DNA of 64,000 nucleotides. It comes from Paracoccaceae bacterium (GTDB taxonomy: Bacteria; Pseudomonadota; Alphaproteobacteria; Rhodobacterales; Rhodobacteraceae). The notes under the pieces were generated by a model, which searched no databases, was not told the DNA's origin, and saw only the letters and a list, made by a program, of their open reading frames with translations. The first letter of the stretch is position 1. Each line of letters begins with the position of its first letter. Shown piece by piece: positions 63,479 through 64,000 of this stretch. A program made the translations under genes and the position numbers. Location of the stretch: the NCBI GenBank assembly GCA_014762635.1, contig JABURR010000088.1:17858-81857 (forward strand). The letters are read 5' to 3'.

Positions 63479-64000
63479 ATGGCCACACTGATCCCCGCCT
63501 GGGTCGACGGGACCCTGACCCCGGTCGAGAAACTGGAGGTCCACCAGCGCGGCCTCCGGCACGAGGCCGTGTCGGTCTTCGTCCTGGATGGAGGCAGAAT
63601 TCTCCTGCAAAGACGGGCACTTGAGAAGTATCACACGCCCGGGCTCTGGGCCAATACCTGCTGCACGCATCCCGATTGGGGGGAGGCGCCGCTGGACTGC
63701 GCGATCCGGCGCCTGGACGAGGAACTGGGGATCACCGGCCTTGCGCCCCTCCACCGGGGCCAGGTCGAGTACCGCGCCGACGTGGGCGGCGGGTTGACCG
63801 AGCACGAGGTGGTGGAAATCTACACGGCTCAGACCGGCAACTCCCTGAAAATCAACCCGAATCCCGCCGAGGTCATGGACACGCGCTGGATCACCCTGGC
63901 CGATCTTCGGGCCGAAATCGCCGAGGCCCCCGAGCGTTTCACCCCCTGGCTCCGGATCTACCTCGACCAGCACAGCGCCGCGATCTTCGGCCAGCCCGCC
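63479..64000 (+). CDS. idi: Isopentenyl-diphosphate delta-isomerase type I (partial)
   Basis: A NUDIX-type isomerase running off the window end (174 codons seen). LWANTCCTHPDWGEAPLDCAIRRLDEELGITGL carries the catalytic Cys and the Nudix box; VGGGLTEHEVVEIYTAQT contains the catalytic Glu region; ERFTPWLRIYLDQ is near the C-terminus. The sequence is close to the photosynthesis-cluster idi of Rhodobacter. It converts IPP to DMAPP, feeding carotenoid and bacteriochlorophyll tails. ATG 63479, AGGA eight bases upstream. Confidence 0.92.
   Translation, partial: MATLIPAWVDGTLTPVEKLEVHQRGLRHEAVSVFVLDGGRILLQRRALEKYHTPGLWANTCCTHPDWGEAPLDCAIRRLDEELGITGLAPLHRGQVEYRADVGGGLTEHEVVEIYTAQTGNSLKINPNPAEVMDTRWITLADLRAEIAEAPERFTPWLRIYLDQHSAAIFGQPA

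Overview
This 64 kb window is GC-rich, gene-dense chromosomal DNA of an alphaproteobacterium, most likely a Rhodobacteraceae (Roseobacter-clade) species. The evidence is the family-typical gene neighbourhoods (rsmB/heparinase-like, dapB, rbfA-truB, rpsO/pnp, lolA-ftsK, leuS-lptE-holA, waaA-lpxK), the PpaA/PpsR photosynthesis regulators beside cytochrome c2, and many proteins that look like Rhodobacteraceae families (DUF1674, DUF2125, DUF3576, a CenR-like regulator). I see no rRNA, tRNA, CRISPR array, transposase or prophage.

Layout. 1-5.6 kb: heparinase-like protein, rRNA methyltransferase, small assembly factor, dapB, and rbfA-truB. 5.6-13.4 kb: accessory genes (DUF1643, a secreted acidic protein, a fluoroacetate-dehalogenase-like hydrolase) around rpsO and pnp. 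rpsO and pnp are separated by an RNA methyltransferase and a tandem pair of low-GC paralogues. 13.7-22.2 kb: desaturase, RluA-type synthase, fRMsr, thiolase, an RsbV/RsbW-type pair, a gamma-glutamyltransferase-like protein with rhodanese, HspQ, a transporter and a lytic transglycosylase. 22.2-38.6 kb: lolA, ftsK, aminotransferase, amidase, UbiH-like hydroxylase, proteostasis genes, xth, a CenR-like response regulator, ribA with an L,D-transpeptidase, YggS, a porin and a DUF3576 lipoprotein. 38.6-50.1 kb: leuS-lptE-holA, GST, flavoprotein, crotonase/SDR pair, DUF2125, pmbA and a cysQ-like phosphatase. 52.3-59.3 kb: waaA-lpxK, CoA-transferase, DsbA-like oxidoreductase, DciA-like protein, mutY and alkB. 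59.3-64 kb: cycA, ppaA, ppsR, an ATP-grasp gene and the start of idi.

Two places stand out. (1) Between the cysQ-like gene and waaA, a three-gene accessory cassette has landed: an 83-residue peptide made of four near-identical 17-residue repeats, a DUF6065-like protein of unknown function in the same direction, and a divergent DMT transporter. A strong hairpin separates peptide and partner genes, the repeats differ mostly at synonymous sites, and the DUF4170-like gene expected before waaA is reduced to a 23-codon stub. This looks like a candidate multi-core ribosomal peptide system. (2) Upstream of ppaA lie two TGT-N12-ACA palindromes exactly 8 bp apart, overlapping a TTGACA -35 box, with a third nearer cycA. 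These are canonical PpsR operators, implying autoregulation of the ppaA-ppsR unit. The order cycA, ppaA, ppsR, idi recalls a photosynthesis gene cluster in which the bacteriochlorophyll genes usually found between ppsR and idi are absent. The rest of the cluster is either outside the window or lost.
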